From Acestrorhynchus altus (Eukaryota; Chordata; Actinopteri; Characiformes; Acestrorhynchidae): a stretch of 64,000 bases of DNA. The stretch covers positions 4,994,648 to 5,058,647 of the forward strand of contig CM067522.1 in the NCBI GenBank assembly GCA_034509495.1, given 5' to 3'. The notes beneath the pieces are model-generated. The model ran no database searches, was not told the origin of the DNA, and saw nothing but the letters and a program-made list of their open reading frames with translations. The position numbers were made by a program, and so were the translations under genes. Shown here one piece after another: positions 41,101 to 53,375 of the stretch. The stretch's first letter is position 1. Each line of letters begins with the position of its first letter.

Positions 41101-44100
41101 TATTAAAGATTTTAGACCAGGTTCATTAAAATCTCATAGGACTGAATGCAGAAGCTGACCTTGCTTTCTCATGCATTGCAGAAAAACCACAAATTCTTCA
41201 ACACAGTTAAAAAACACTTCATTACAGCTAAATATTTACACCCTTTGCAGGAAGAATCTGCATGAGATAAGAGACACGTTATCCAAGGTAATTTATTACC
41301 TTTAAGTTAAATAAGTGACTCCGGAGTTAATTCCAATTTGGCAGATTATGTAATAGTGCACACATTTACAGTTTTCAAAGAAAGCACAGGGTTGTCCAGT
41401 GTGGAAGAGAGCAGAAGTGGACTCTAGGAACCTGACCATCGCATTGTTAATCAGTTCATGTAGCTACGTCTGAGAAAAAAGGCTGTGCTGATGTGATGAA
41501 AAGATGTGTGGTTGGCCTTAAAAGAAATGTGTTGAGTATAAAAATAGATCCGACCTCTGGAGCACTATAAAACCATTGGTGCAACCATGATAAACTATAT
41601 GGACAAAATTATTGGGAGATCTGTTCATTCATTGTTTTTAAAAGAGTTTGTCCTTCTTCTGTTGTAGTAACTCCTTCAGTATCGCTGTGATGATTTGTGA
41701 GGTTGGGTTGTTGGATGATGGCCAGCCCATTTCTCCAACTCATCCCAATTGGATGGATCATTTTAGAGAAGACAGTTTTATTCCAAAGTGATGTTTGATG
41801 TTGATAAATACAAGGTTTTTAAGAACAGTCTGATGGACAGTCAAGGGGTCAATAGTGATAGAGAGCTCTAAAATAGAGGCGTGCTTAGTGTCACGTATAT
41901 ACCATGTTTAACTTCCATGTCTGTCTTCTCATCACCATTCTGTTTTGATTTTGGTCTCATCTCTGCCTTTGCCCTGCCTCATCATCCGTGTTTTCCAGAA
42001 TATCATTTGTAACCCGGCCCATTTGTAATATGATATGTAGCTGGTAAGTAGAAGAGTTCAGTGTTTAATTTCAGGAGATGGGTCTTCCATCCATCTGAAA
42101 GACAGTCAGATGCACTGTATACTATAAAATACTGGACAGGAATGATGGGAACAAGAAGCCACGTAACCTGATCAATGATCCCAGTCATACAGTCTACTGG
42201 TGAACTCCAGTAGTGACGCTATGCATGTGGAAAGTGAAACACTCTTGGTTATCTGATAGAACTGTCCTGAAGAGCACACATAATTTGTGTAGGTGTCCAT
42301 TCTAAGAATGGAAATCTTGGAGCATCACAGGCTCAAAAAGTAGCAGAGATCAATGAGGATGAGGACTCTGTACATACTCCATGGCTGTTTAATTAAATGC
42401 CCTGGCTTGTGTTCACACTGGTTAGTGTCAAGATGTTTTTGAAATAGAGAGACACCTGTGCCAGGCCAGTCTTTTCAGACAGAACTCCAGAGCTAAATGG
42501 ATCTGTAGATCACAAAGCAATGTTTGTGTTTATGTTGTAAGTGTGTTTATGTTGTCTGGTTTCCCAGACACATATTAAGAATAGTCTGGGAATAAATTGC
42601 AGTGGCAAATGTTTTTAGGCTTAACCTTTATCTAGTTGTGGGAAGTCATCTTACACGTGGCACCACATACCATTCACTGTGTGCATGGGTGATTTCTACA
42701 CCAATGTACATGTTTATGTTTCTGTGTTTTAACACACCGTTCTGCATCTCTATACCTTCCAGTCACTGAACGCAGGCTGCACGCATCTGAAGCTAAAAGC
42801 TGCACTCCTGAAATCTCTTTTATTGCCCAGGCTTACTAGCTAATTGCCCTGGCTAAAATGTGTGTTATTGCTGCTAATATGAAGAGCCCTGACTGCGTAG
42901 ACACACAAGGCTGGGTGAGCTACACTGGGTAACTTTCCACTCCCTACAATCTTCAGTTGTTTCGCTCTCTAGCTGCAGGCAAGAGAATACAAAAGCTAGT
43001 CCAAACTCTACAGCACATAGATGATTAACAATGCTCTCCCTACACTGAAAGGTAACTCTGTACTCTTCCCTGTTTACTATCAGGGCATCTGCTTGACACA
43101 ACAGCTCACAAGCCGCTAAAGCAGACAAGGAAGAAATCCATGCAAAAATGTGTTAGACATAACTTTACAGTTATAAAGGTGGGAACCCATTCATTCATTC
43201 ACAAGGGACACGGGGAGAACACACAAATCTCCTCACAAGCACGACAGTCTCAACATCCAAAAAGGCCAACACAATAACCAATATTCCATCCATCCATCCA
43301 TCCCAATTTGGAAGTGCCATTTACCCATCCCATTTTAGGACTCCCATCACAGATGATACTAGGAGGGTGAAGACAAGCACATGCTTCCTCTGATACATGT
43401 GAAGCCGGTCTCCAAATGCCACTGTTCCATCACTGCTGGACGGCCAATGCACTCGTCCTCAACTCCCAAACTCATTCCATACATATTGTATAGAACACTG
43501 TAGTTCCAGAGAACACAGCTCTACTGCTCCATACCTAAATGCTGGGGGGCTTTATACCCCTTTAGCCCATGCCTGGCATTAGGCCCAGGTGCCAGAAGAT
43601 TGTTTATCTGATCCAGAGAGTCATATTCTATTGACAACACTTCTCTACATGGACTAGTAATAATATTTAAACAATGTATCTGATTACAAAACAAAGAAGA
43701 GCTATATATGTTTCATTATCATCTCTGCTTAATTTAGCATAACATCAAGAGAACACCCCTAAATCTAACATCACCCAAGGTGAGCAAATAATAGCAGATA
43801 AATCAGAAAAAAGCTCTAATCTTCTGTGCAGAGAGCTCTGGCACTGAGTAATTCTAAACATAGCTGAGCTGGAAAATGAAGATGAGCTTGAATCCTAAAC
43901 TTGAGGGTTGATGGCGTCAAGGCACCAACAGCTGCAACAGGCTGGAAAAAGAGAGCAATCACTTAGGTGTTCTGTGTGTTTTGATTGCTTATTTGTTGGT
44001 GATACTGAGTCATGTTTGAAGATCTGAGGTTGCATGAATTGTACAGTTTGGATCTGTAAAGGAGTATTTCTCGGGTGAAAACATTCCTTGAGGGTTGTGA

Positions 44101-47100
44101 GGTTTATGTTCAAATCAAAATGATTATCAAACCTAGGGGTGAACAGAATAGTCATGTCCGGAGAGAAGAACAGTGATTTAAACCGTTCTGAAATAACCCT
44201 TATTAACCACAGAGACATTCATTAATAGACATAATCTGCTCGTTTCATTCTGTGCTTCAGTACATAAGATGTGAAATAGAACAGTGTCTGAGGTTAAAGT
44301 ACAGAATGTCAAAATTCTTTATTTTGATTTGTTTTCTATTTTGGGCAAATCAAGTATGAATCTCAGTCCTATATTCATAATACTTTATGTTTTAGGGGAT
44401 AAAAAAGGCTAAATATCTATAACCATCAGATTTCTCCAGATGCTGGGTATGTTCTCTTGATATGCTTTCCTGGATCTCCAATTAACAGTACTGTCAGTTT
44501 TTCTGGCAGTTCATTTTTACATTATGTCCAACTTTCATGATGAATGGTCAAAAAGAAAAAAGTTTTCTTTTAGAAAAAAAGATTTTTGTATGAGAGCGAC
44601 TTTATGCTTTGTGGGGCTTAGGTTTAGTCATGCACTTGCAAAGACAAACATTCCATTAAAATCTGTTTTTTTTTTTGAACATGACCTGCATTTTTTATAA
44701 TTCTATACTAATTCCAAATATACATACACATGTCAAAAAGAACTCCTCAGTAGATGCAATTTGTCAATTACATATGGCTTGCTGAAATAGAAGGACCACT
44801 TATACAAAAATTTGTAATTCCTATTTAGTTTAGCCCACACTCATGAGAAGACTGCATCTTCAACCTAAAACTTACCACCACAGCCAGTTCATAGTTTCAA
44901 TTCAAATAAAAAGTACAGCGAGTACAGAGTTAAACAGTGAGTCAAACCAGTCAAAATGACTGTTGCTGTCCAGTTATTTATATTATGTTTTCCTTGTACA
45001 AACAGACAGTGCTTAATGTTTTCGTTCATGCAAACAGTCTTTGGAAATAACTAGGATGGAATTTTCCATTTAATACCTTTTGTGACGTGAACAGAAAGTG
45101 AAACAATAATAGACGACAGAAAACAAACAGGTTTTTACGAAAGCCCAGCTAAGTAGAGGCAATGCACATCTTCTTCTTATCCCATATAAGGCCAAGGCCA
45201 GTGGAAAATTCCCACTCTGGTCAAGCTCACCGGTCCACGAGAAGCAGCCCACTAGCCACATATCCCCCCCGTCTCTCCTGTGTTTTTATGGGGAAGGAGG
45301 CTGGAGATAGCTGGGTTGTCAGGACTATCCATGGTGGCCCATAAGGTCTCATGTTCATCCAAGCTGTCATCACACAATTCCTAGAAGTATATCTGTCCCT
45401 CCCTGTGTGCGGGCGGGTGGGCAAATTCAGGGGGCATGAGGAAAACAAATGTGTTTGTGTTATAATGATTTTAGACTCCTTGATATCTTCGGGAATGTAA
45501 ACTATATGCCCAAATGTTTATGGAACACATTTAGCTACTTAAAGTTGCACTAATTGCTGACACATATGTGCAAATGCACATATACAGCTTGTCTCTTCCC
45601 TCTAAAGAAGTATTACTTATAGAATAGGACACTCTGGCTAAATTGGTATAAACCCCCCAGCACTTGGTTGGGGAGTTGGGGAGCAGTGAAACTGAGTTCT
45701 TTGGAATGATGGTACATTATCTAGTACTTTGGGTATGAGGTAGGGAATGATCATCCAACATCCTGACCTCACTATTGCTCTTGTTGCTGAATGCAATCAA
45801 ATCATCAAATCAAATCAAAATTTATTTGTATAGTGATTTTCACAACTGATGTCACAGAGCAGCTTTACAGAAATAAAAAAGTTAACAATACAGGAACAAA
45901 GAATAAGAAATATCTCCATTATCTGGAAGATTATGTAAGTAAGTAAAAGAATTTTATAATCAATATGCCATTTGACTGGCAGACAGGGCAATGCTGTCTA
46001 ATAGAAAGTCTTCCCTGGAATGTCGTTTTAGTACTTTAGTATTTCAGAAGAAATAAAAGATCATATGAACAGAAAAGGGTCAATTCATTACTATAATTGC
46101 ATAAAAATGTCTGGTGCGTCTATATTTGTTCTGATCAGTATTTGTCCATTCACACAGACAGCAGCAGGTGACAGTGTCAGAAAATTCATTAGCAAATCTC
46201 CTTGTGAGAGTGCAACAATTCCATCCAGTTTGAAGCTATTGTATAACGATTTTGGCATGATGATAATTACAGTACACAAGCTTCCATTAGTATAGCTTTG
46301 TACCCCCATTTCTATTTTATGTAGTAATACATGTACATCCATTTCAAAGAACTTTCGCTTTAAGCAAGTCTCACAGATTACTCCATGATTCCCAGTTTAG
46401 AAAACGTAGAAGAAAGAAAGCAGGAGAATCCTACTAGACACCATTATAAGTCTCTCATAATTCCTTGACAGCTGAAACATGACTTTAATCTCACTCATAA
46501 GCTCACCTCACAAAACAAGAGCCAAGAGGGACACAAGAGGCCTTGGTTTACTTCCTCTTTTGGACAAAATTCTGACAAGATTTTCTTGTATACTGGGATT
46601 TTTGTCACTGCTGACCATATGCTTTAATGCAGCTGCAAATTCAGCTACTTTTTTCACACTATGGCCTCTGGCATGACCAAAAGTCAATCATTAATCATTT
46701 TCCATGCATCGAATGAAACATTCACTGTACTACCTCCTCTGAATCTATAAATCCCATCACACACCCAACAGGTATTTATATCCTAATAACCCAACACTAT
46801 CTGCACGAGCCTGTAGTTTTCCCCTGCGAGTTTAGCATAATACTCTATGCATCTGTCAATCTGTTTCATTTTACAATCCATTAACAACATATCCACTCAG
46901 TCTTTAGAATCCTTATAATTGGCACTGATTACCAAATATTCATTTTGGACGTCCCAATTCATTTTGGACATCCCCTCATCTGATCTGAGCTACTTAATGC
47001 TAAGTATGAGCTGATCTGATCCAATCTGATCTTTGGCTGTATTATTAATATACATTATTATTAAAATGAACACAAACAGTTTAGATAAAACTGCTAATAA

Positions 47101-47753
47101 TTACAGAATTATTTCACATTATTGTTTAATAACAGTTTATAAAATGATGCATTCTGAATTTATTTAGTATAAAAGCAACTTTTCTCATTTTTATCGGTTG
47201 TTTAGTTAATATTGTGTAACCCAGACTGCTTTTAACATGGCTGATGAATCCGTCGGTAAGTGTAGTAGTAGTAGTAGTGCTAGTATATTTGTGGTTTGTT
47301 GGCCGTGGTCGACTACTGATGTGTAAAACTAATTTGTAGTGCGCAAAATGCTCTATGATTGGGTTTGTACAGTGTGCATGTGTTAACATTAGCGTTAACC
47401 TGCTCTGGGTTCAGAACTTGAAGTTCAGACCTGGTTTAAAAACAAAGCTATTCCTGGTAAAACAGTATTTCTGTCTCCATAGTAGTATTATATAGCTTCA
47501 GATATTGTTGCCATTTTCTGCTGCAAAACAGCCACAGAGTCGTTATTTACATTCCTGCTGTGACACATCAATCTGTTAATGGTGTCTTGTAAACACCAGA
47601 GAACACTGTGGTTAAAACTAAGACTGGAAAACTGGGTTGGGATTAAAATATCTGATACCTGTTTCAGTATATTAAGTATGCCTGTATCAACCACAATCCT
47701 GTTCACTAATTTTCATATCAGCATTTATGTGGTGAGAAAATCAGAAACATATA

Positions 47754-47787
<34 letters not shown>

Positions 47788-48067
47788 TTTTTCGTATACA
47801 ACATATACTTTTCCCCTTTGGGTCTTAGTATTTTGTTAAGAGATGTGGAACTTTTGGCACTAAATTGACTCCATATGGTTTAGACAACAGGACAAGAAGA
47901 ACATCCAAACATCCATAATGTCCTACCTGCATCCCTAGACAGGCCACCATCATGTGTGTGAGCAGTTTGGCAGCAAACATGGGGAATCTTGAGCACAGCA
48001 CATGGGATAAGATAGCCAAGGCAAACCCTGGAGAACAAAGATTTTATGCCACACATTCCTTCACAGG

Positions 48068-48111
<44 letters not shown>

Positions 48112-51100
48112 GTGTATGTCAATCTTTCTGTTTTAACCTTTCTTATTTATTTATTTTCTGTGAATCTGCTCTGTGACAACTTCAGTTGTGAAGAGCGCTA
48201 TAAAAAAATAAATTTTGATTTGATTTGATTATGTGTACAGCATTTTTTAAAAGTGATGTCACAGAGCAGCTTTACAGAAATCAAAAATAAGAAGGTGAAC
48301 AACACATGAGAAAAAAAAGGATAAAGACATAAACCCCCAGACATCATCATTCGTTCTCCAATGAAAGTCTTGACAAGTAAACTACAGGTGCAGACAGATC
48401 AGCCTCTAACCTGAGATGCAGATGAAGCCGGCAGCATAAAATGCCTCATTGTATGATGACAATGCACCTATCTCTGCGTATGCTGTGTAGATGGACAGGT
48501 GTGTACAGGCGCACTCCACAAAGTTCTCAGTGTCATCCACAACACGACAGAACTGACCATCAGACAGCCAGCTGGAAAAAAAACAATACAATTTGAATTG
48601 AAGACATTGTGTCCATTAGACTACAAATTTCATTTGTTTCTTGGAAAACCAAGGGTATTAAAATAGGTGTGTCCTGCTTTTGCTGGAGTAAGTGTCTCTA
48701 CTCTCCAATAAAGGATCTAATTCCATTCAGCGATGACCACCATATCTGAAACCCAACGCCCCAACTCATCCCACCATCATTTCAGAAAACACAGCACCAG
48801 TGTTCCATAGCTCAATGTTTTGGTGCCATTAATCCCCATGAGGAGAACCAAACCAAACAAAAATGCAAGATAATATGAAGGTGAAATTAGAGTCAAATAA
48901 GAATTAAAAATTTCAAATTGAAATGAGAATTTCTGTGGACCTCAGAAGAAGGGTTGTTGATGATCATCAGGCTGGAAAAGGTTACAAAACCATCTCTAGA
49001 TAGTTTGGACTACATCTATCCATAGTCTGTCTGACTGTGTACAAACGGAGGAAAGACTGTTAAGACTGTTACTACATCTTGGCCAGGACATCTTGCCATC
49101 ATTGACAGAACAAAGAATTCTAAATAAGACCTGCAATTTCTAAAGAAAATGTCAGAACACCTGTTTGTGAGTTGAATCTTTAGAGAACATGGGTCAAACC
49201 AAAGAATGGTTAAGGAAGAACAATTAACATTTTGGAATGCTAAAAGTAAACATCCCAAACTTAATCCAACAGTGATATTGTGGACCGGAAGCAAACAGTA
49301 TATGGAGGAAAACCTTCAGCATAAGAGTTGAAGCTGTTACAGAGAAATGAACTAAATGCCTCCGAGACAAAGCTGCTGCTGAAATCAACAGCTGCTGAAA
49401 ACATTTAGTTGTTTTAGGTCAAATTTATATAGAAGTTTCCCTTAAAATCACATGTTTAAGTCCTGTTACTACTGTTTGTCTCCAGCCTAAAGGGACTACA
49501 AAGACATATTTGAGTGATGGCACAGAGGAAACATGTTATACAAAAACAGGCTTGTAAAAGATATGTTTGTGTAAAGAACCTTTTAGGTGTAAAGTCTTAA
49601 AGTTAAGATCCATTATCTTTTCATGGCTCTTTACTAAACTAAAATGGGTCTTAAATGTACAAGAGGTGAAGAGGTTAAATGCTCACCCTTTTTATTAAGG
49701 AAAACATCATGAATATGATAATCTAACTCACTTATCTGAAGCACATCTCTAAGGCTGTGATTTCCTGCCAAAGCAAACCCAGGGGAAGTGCTGGATACAG
49801 TCTGTTCAGCCAAAATATTTTAGTTCAAGTTTGTGGAATGCCCTTTAACCAATCTTGTGGAACACATTAAGCTGTCATATGAATACTCAAGTAAATACAG
49901 AACCAAGAAAGAATCGAGTGCAGTGTGTGTTTGTACATATGACACACACTTTAAAGAGACATCAGGATGAATCTTCAACATCTAACTGAATGTAAGGTCT
50001 AAATGTAATCTAATGTGCATCTCACTAAGTACTATTATATTAATTACATAATAAGTAGGATTGTGACAATACAAGACACTTTACTGTATTATTAAATGCA
50101 AGCCTTTCAATAAAATAAGTACAAGAGCAAATATTCAAAAGTACTTATTTCAATTTGTATAACAGATTCATAAATACATACCTATATGGCTGATATATAC
50201 TGAAGAACATACTCTGTACAGCTGTATATTAGCACATTACGGTTAACATATCATGGTTAGAGCATTATTCTAAATATTCCATGTTTCCATGTTAAACTAA
50301 AAATATTATCTTATTAATATAAGCCACCAATTTCTTTTTAGTCTATGAAACAAAAAGAATCTGTAAATGACATCACTCCTAACAACAAGATATAAATGAT
50401 GACTTGCAGTATGTTCTCCTCATAGTTGTTGCCATGCTAAAATTGTAGTACTAGTAGGCAGGTTGGGGCACAAACTAAGCAAGTGTAAAATGAAACATTG
50501 ATTTTTATACAGTGATGCAATTAACACCTATATATTTTATTCTCCTTGGTGGACAAGAGTACAACCTCCACACAATGGGGTTAGTTGTGAAGCAGTAGTA
50601 TCCAACAGGTGTCAGTTTCCTAAAAGTAAAGGAGCGTTAAGATTTGCAAAGAGAGTGAATGACCCTTTAACAACCATATATGATAACTATAAATGTAAAA
50701 TATATTTCACTTTTATTGTCCTAGTCAAAATTAAATTTGTCATGTTTGATGCACTCTCTCTTTTTACAGTGAAAGTTATTTTCCATGTCCTGTAAAGCTG
50801 ATATTGTGGATAGGATTCTAGTATGACATCAACAATATTTATTTTAATGGTTGTTTCCAACATTATAGAATTTTACTGAAATTATTGTGTTTAGCAATAA
50901 TTTATTATACTTAGAGTAAGTTCTAACTTCTAAAAGGCTCCTAGGAGTGCCGGAAAAGGTATATATTTTCATTTGCAGTAGAAATTGTATATTATATATA
51001 GACAGTATGTGTACTTAAAAATGATTGTGCGCTACCACTATGATTCTGGGGTCACTGGTTTGAATCCAGGTTCATGCTGCTTGACATCGGCAGCCGGGGT

Positions 51101-53324
51101 CCAGAGGGAGAGGAAATTGGCTTGCTCTCCCTCGGGGGGTGGGTAGATGGCGCTCTTCCCATATCACACAGATCAGATCCGGGGATCCAGCATTCTTGAG
51201 AGCAGGGCATGTAATGTGGGAGGCTACTTAGGGGGATGGGTAATTGGCACATCCAAAATTAGTAGGGGTGAAAATTTAATAAAAAAATAAATAATAAATT
51301 GTTCTTAGGTATTGAAAAAGCTGAACTTGCTGAGTGAAGAACTTCAAATTGTTGACTGTCATTGACTGAGTGGACTTTTTAAACGGCAACTGCAAATGGC
51401 CTGTGATAATATTTGCAGATGTAGCTTGTACATGCAAGTGTGTGTGTGTCTGGGTGGATGTGTGTGCATATATGTATAGGATTAAGTTAAGCACCTCTCA
51501 GCTGCCTGGTTCCACAGAAGACACAGAGACTGGCGTGGTTTGACCCGCCGGTCTGGAGTGTGTATGCGGTAGACTACCTCTTTACCATCTGCAAGAGGCC
51601 TCGACCCTCTGCCCTGTATACTGACAGAGAACACCTGCATACAAAACACACATACACAAACACACACAATACAAATAAACCATCCGTCATTACTCAACAC
51701 CTATGAACACAGATTTGCTGGCTTCTTCTGGGAAAGTATACTTACATTAACACGAATGAAATGTCAACTCATTCCACACAAAACACGCACCAATCCGAAT
51801 TACACAACAGGGAAAGTATAGCAGCCATGACCTGAATTACTAAACAGAGCAACACTGCCATCAGCTGGACAGACAGTTCTTTGGAGCAATAACAGAAGAA
51901 CTTATTTTTTCAGTAGCACAAAATCAGTTTTTGGTCCGTTCCAGCATACTAGATATCAGCTGTAAATGCTACGATATATTGTATATTGTGCAAAAGTATC
52001 ATGATATTATATGAGTTTACAACACAAGCAAAATATTAAGACAACCTTAACATGAAACAATTATTATACATAAAACATAAACAATTCATTAAAAAAAGTT
52101 CAAGATTTTCCAGTTTAGCTACACTGAATTTAGAACTTGAGAAACAAACAAAAACATCTAAACATTCTCAGAACTCTATGAAGAATCAATTTCATGTTCA
52201 GTTTCAAGTTCATTCAAAAGCAAACCTCAAATTCGATTGTCAACCATAAATATTCCAAAAAAATAATCTTTTGGCAGATGGAACTACTACACTTTATGGG
52301 AAAAAGTATTGGGACACCTGCTAATAAATGGATTCTTCTAAAATCAAGAGAATTTATCCTGCTTTTTTTTGAGTAACTGTCTTTACTTTCTATTACATTT
52401 TGGATAATTGCTGTTAGTATTTGATTGCATTCAGTGACAAATGCATTACATGGATGATCACCACCCCACATGTGAGATATAAGATGTCTGTCTAGCACAA
52501 ATAGTCTCTTTGCTCAAATAGTCTATTCACAACTGATTTTGAATATAGAACCCATCCTACTCACCTTGTTATTGAGAGCGCTGGCTTTGTTGGTTAGGAA
52601 CCAGTGTTCAGTACTGTATTCAATGAAGTGCACTTTCTGGCAGGCAGAGAGCGCCATTTCACCCCCAGGCAGCGCAGGTACCTCCAGCAGAGTCTCAGGT
52701 AGTGTGAAAGTATCTCCATTCTTGCCTGTGAAGGTGTGGCTGTTGATCTGTGTTGGGTACCAGTGGTAAGCAGCGATGGTCAGATATGGACATGAGTCCA
52801 GGATTGTCTTTCCTCTGTAGAAAACAAAGAAACTATACATAAGAGACACTTCATGAAACTAATCTGTTACTGAAAATGCTTACGTTGTTTATCATGGTAA
52901 CTGTCCAAATGTTGTGGACACCCTTACTAATGAATGCATTCAATTACATTTTGTTGCACCCACGCAGGTGATACAGAAGCTACAATACATTTACACCAGT
53001 CCTTTAAAAGTTTCTTCACAGATCTCTCTATTTTATGGAAGGCAAAAGTGATTCTTCTATAGCATCCATTAAAGAGACTTTACTTTTAGGACAGTAAGTC
53101 CAGTACAGATACCACATTGACTGAAATATTTAACTCTACCTTTGACCCTTGCCCCCACAAGACATGTCAGTGACCAGTGAAAAGGCGAAGCGCTCTGCCA
53201 CCTCAGATAGATGGCTCAGTCCACGCGTGTCTGCCCGGGTAGGCTTGGCCAGGGAACAGAGCAGGTCATAGGTCAAACCATGACTGCTCTGTTCCAGAGG
53301 GGTCTGCTCAGCCATTATTAAAAT

Positions 53325-53375
<51 letters not shown>

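Larger units (their letters stand above)
25854..47926. other. adgrv1 intron, 22 kb, between TM2-coding exons
   Basis: The largest intron. It carries a GA microsatellite, Tc1-like and MITE copies, two nested insertions, an ATT/AAT array (28990-29195), LINE 3' ends (27306-27416, 40905-41003) and a possible CpG-richer patch (33230-33500). Stretches 29200-32850, 33510-40900 and 46030-47740 hold no repeat or gene I recognise. Confidence 0.7.
48028..48410. other. adgrv1 intron, 383 bp, filled with repeats
   Basis: Almost the whole intron is (AATC)n plus two opposed copies of retroposon tail family R. Confidence 0.8.
48572..51494. other. adgrv1 intron, 2.9 kb
   Basis: Contains a family M copy (48655-48845), a Tc1-like remnant (48930-49400) and a SINE (51026-51300). 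From 49400 to 51000 I see only AT-rich unannotated sequence. Confidence 0.75.

Noticed and set aside
51026..51100. Functional tRNA gene
   Set aside because: Only a B-box-like word is clear; there is no cloverleaf. It is the head of a SINE.
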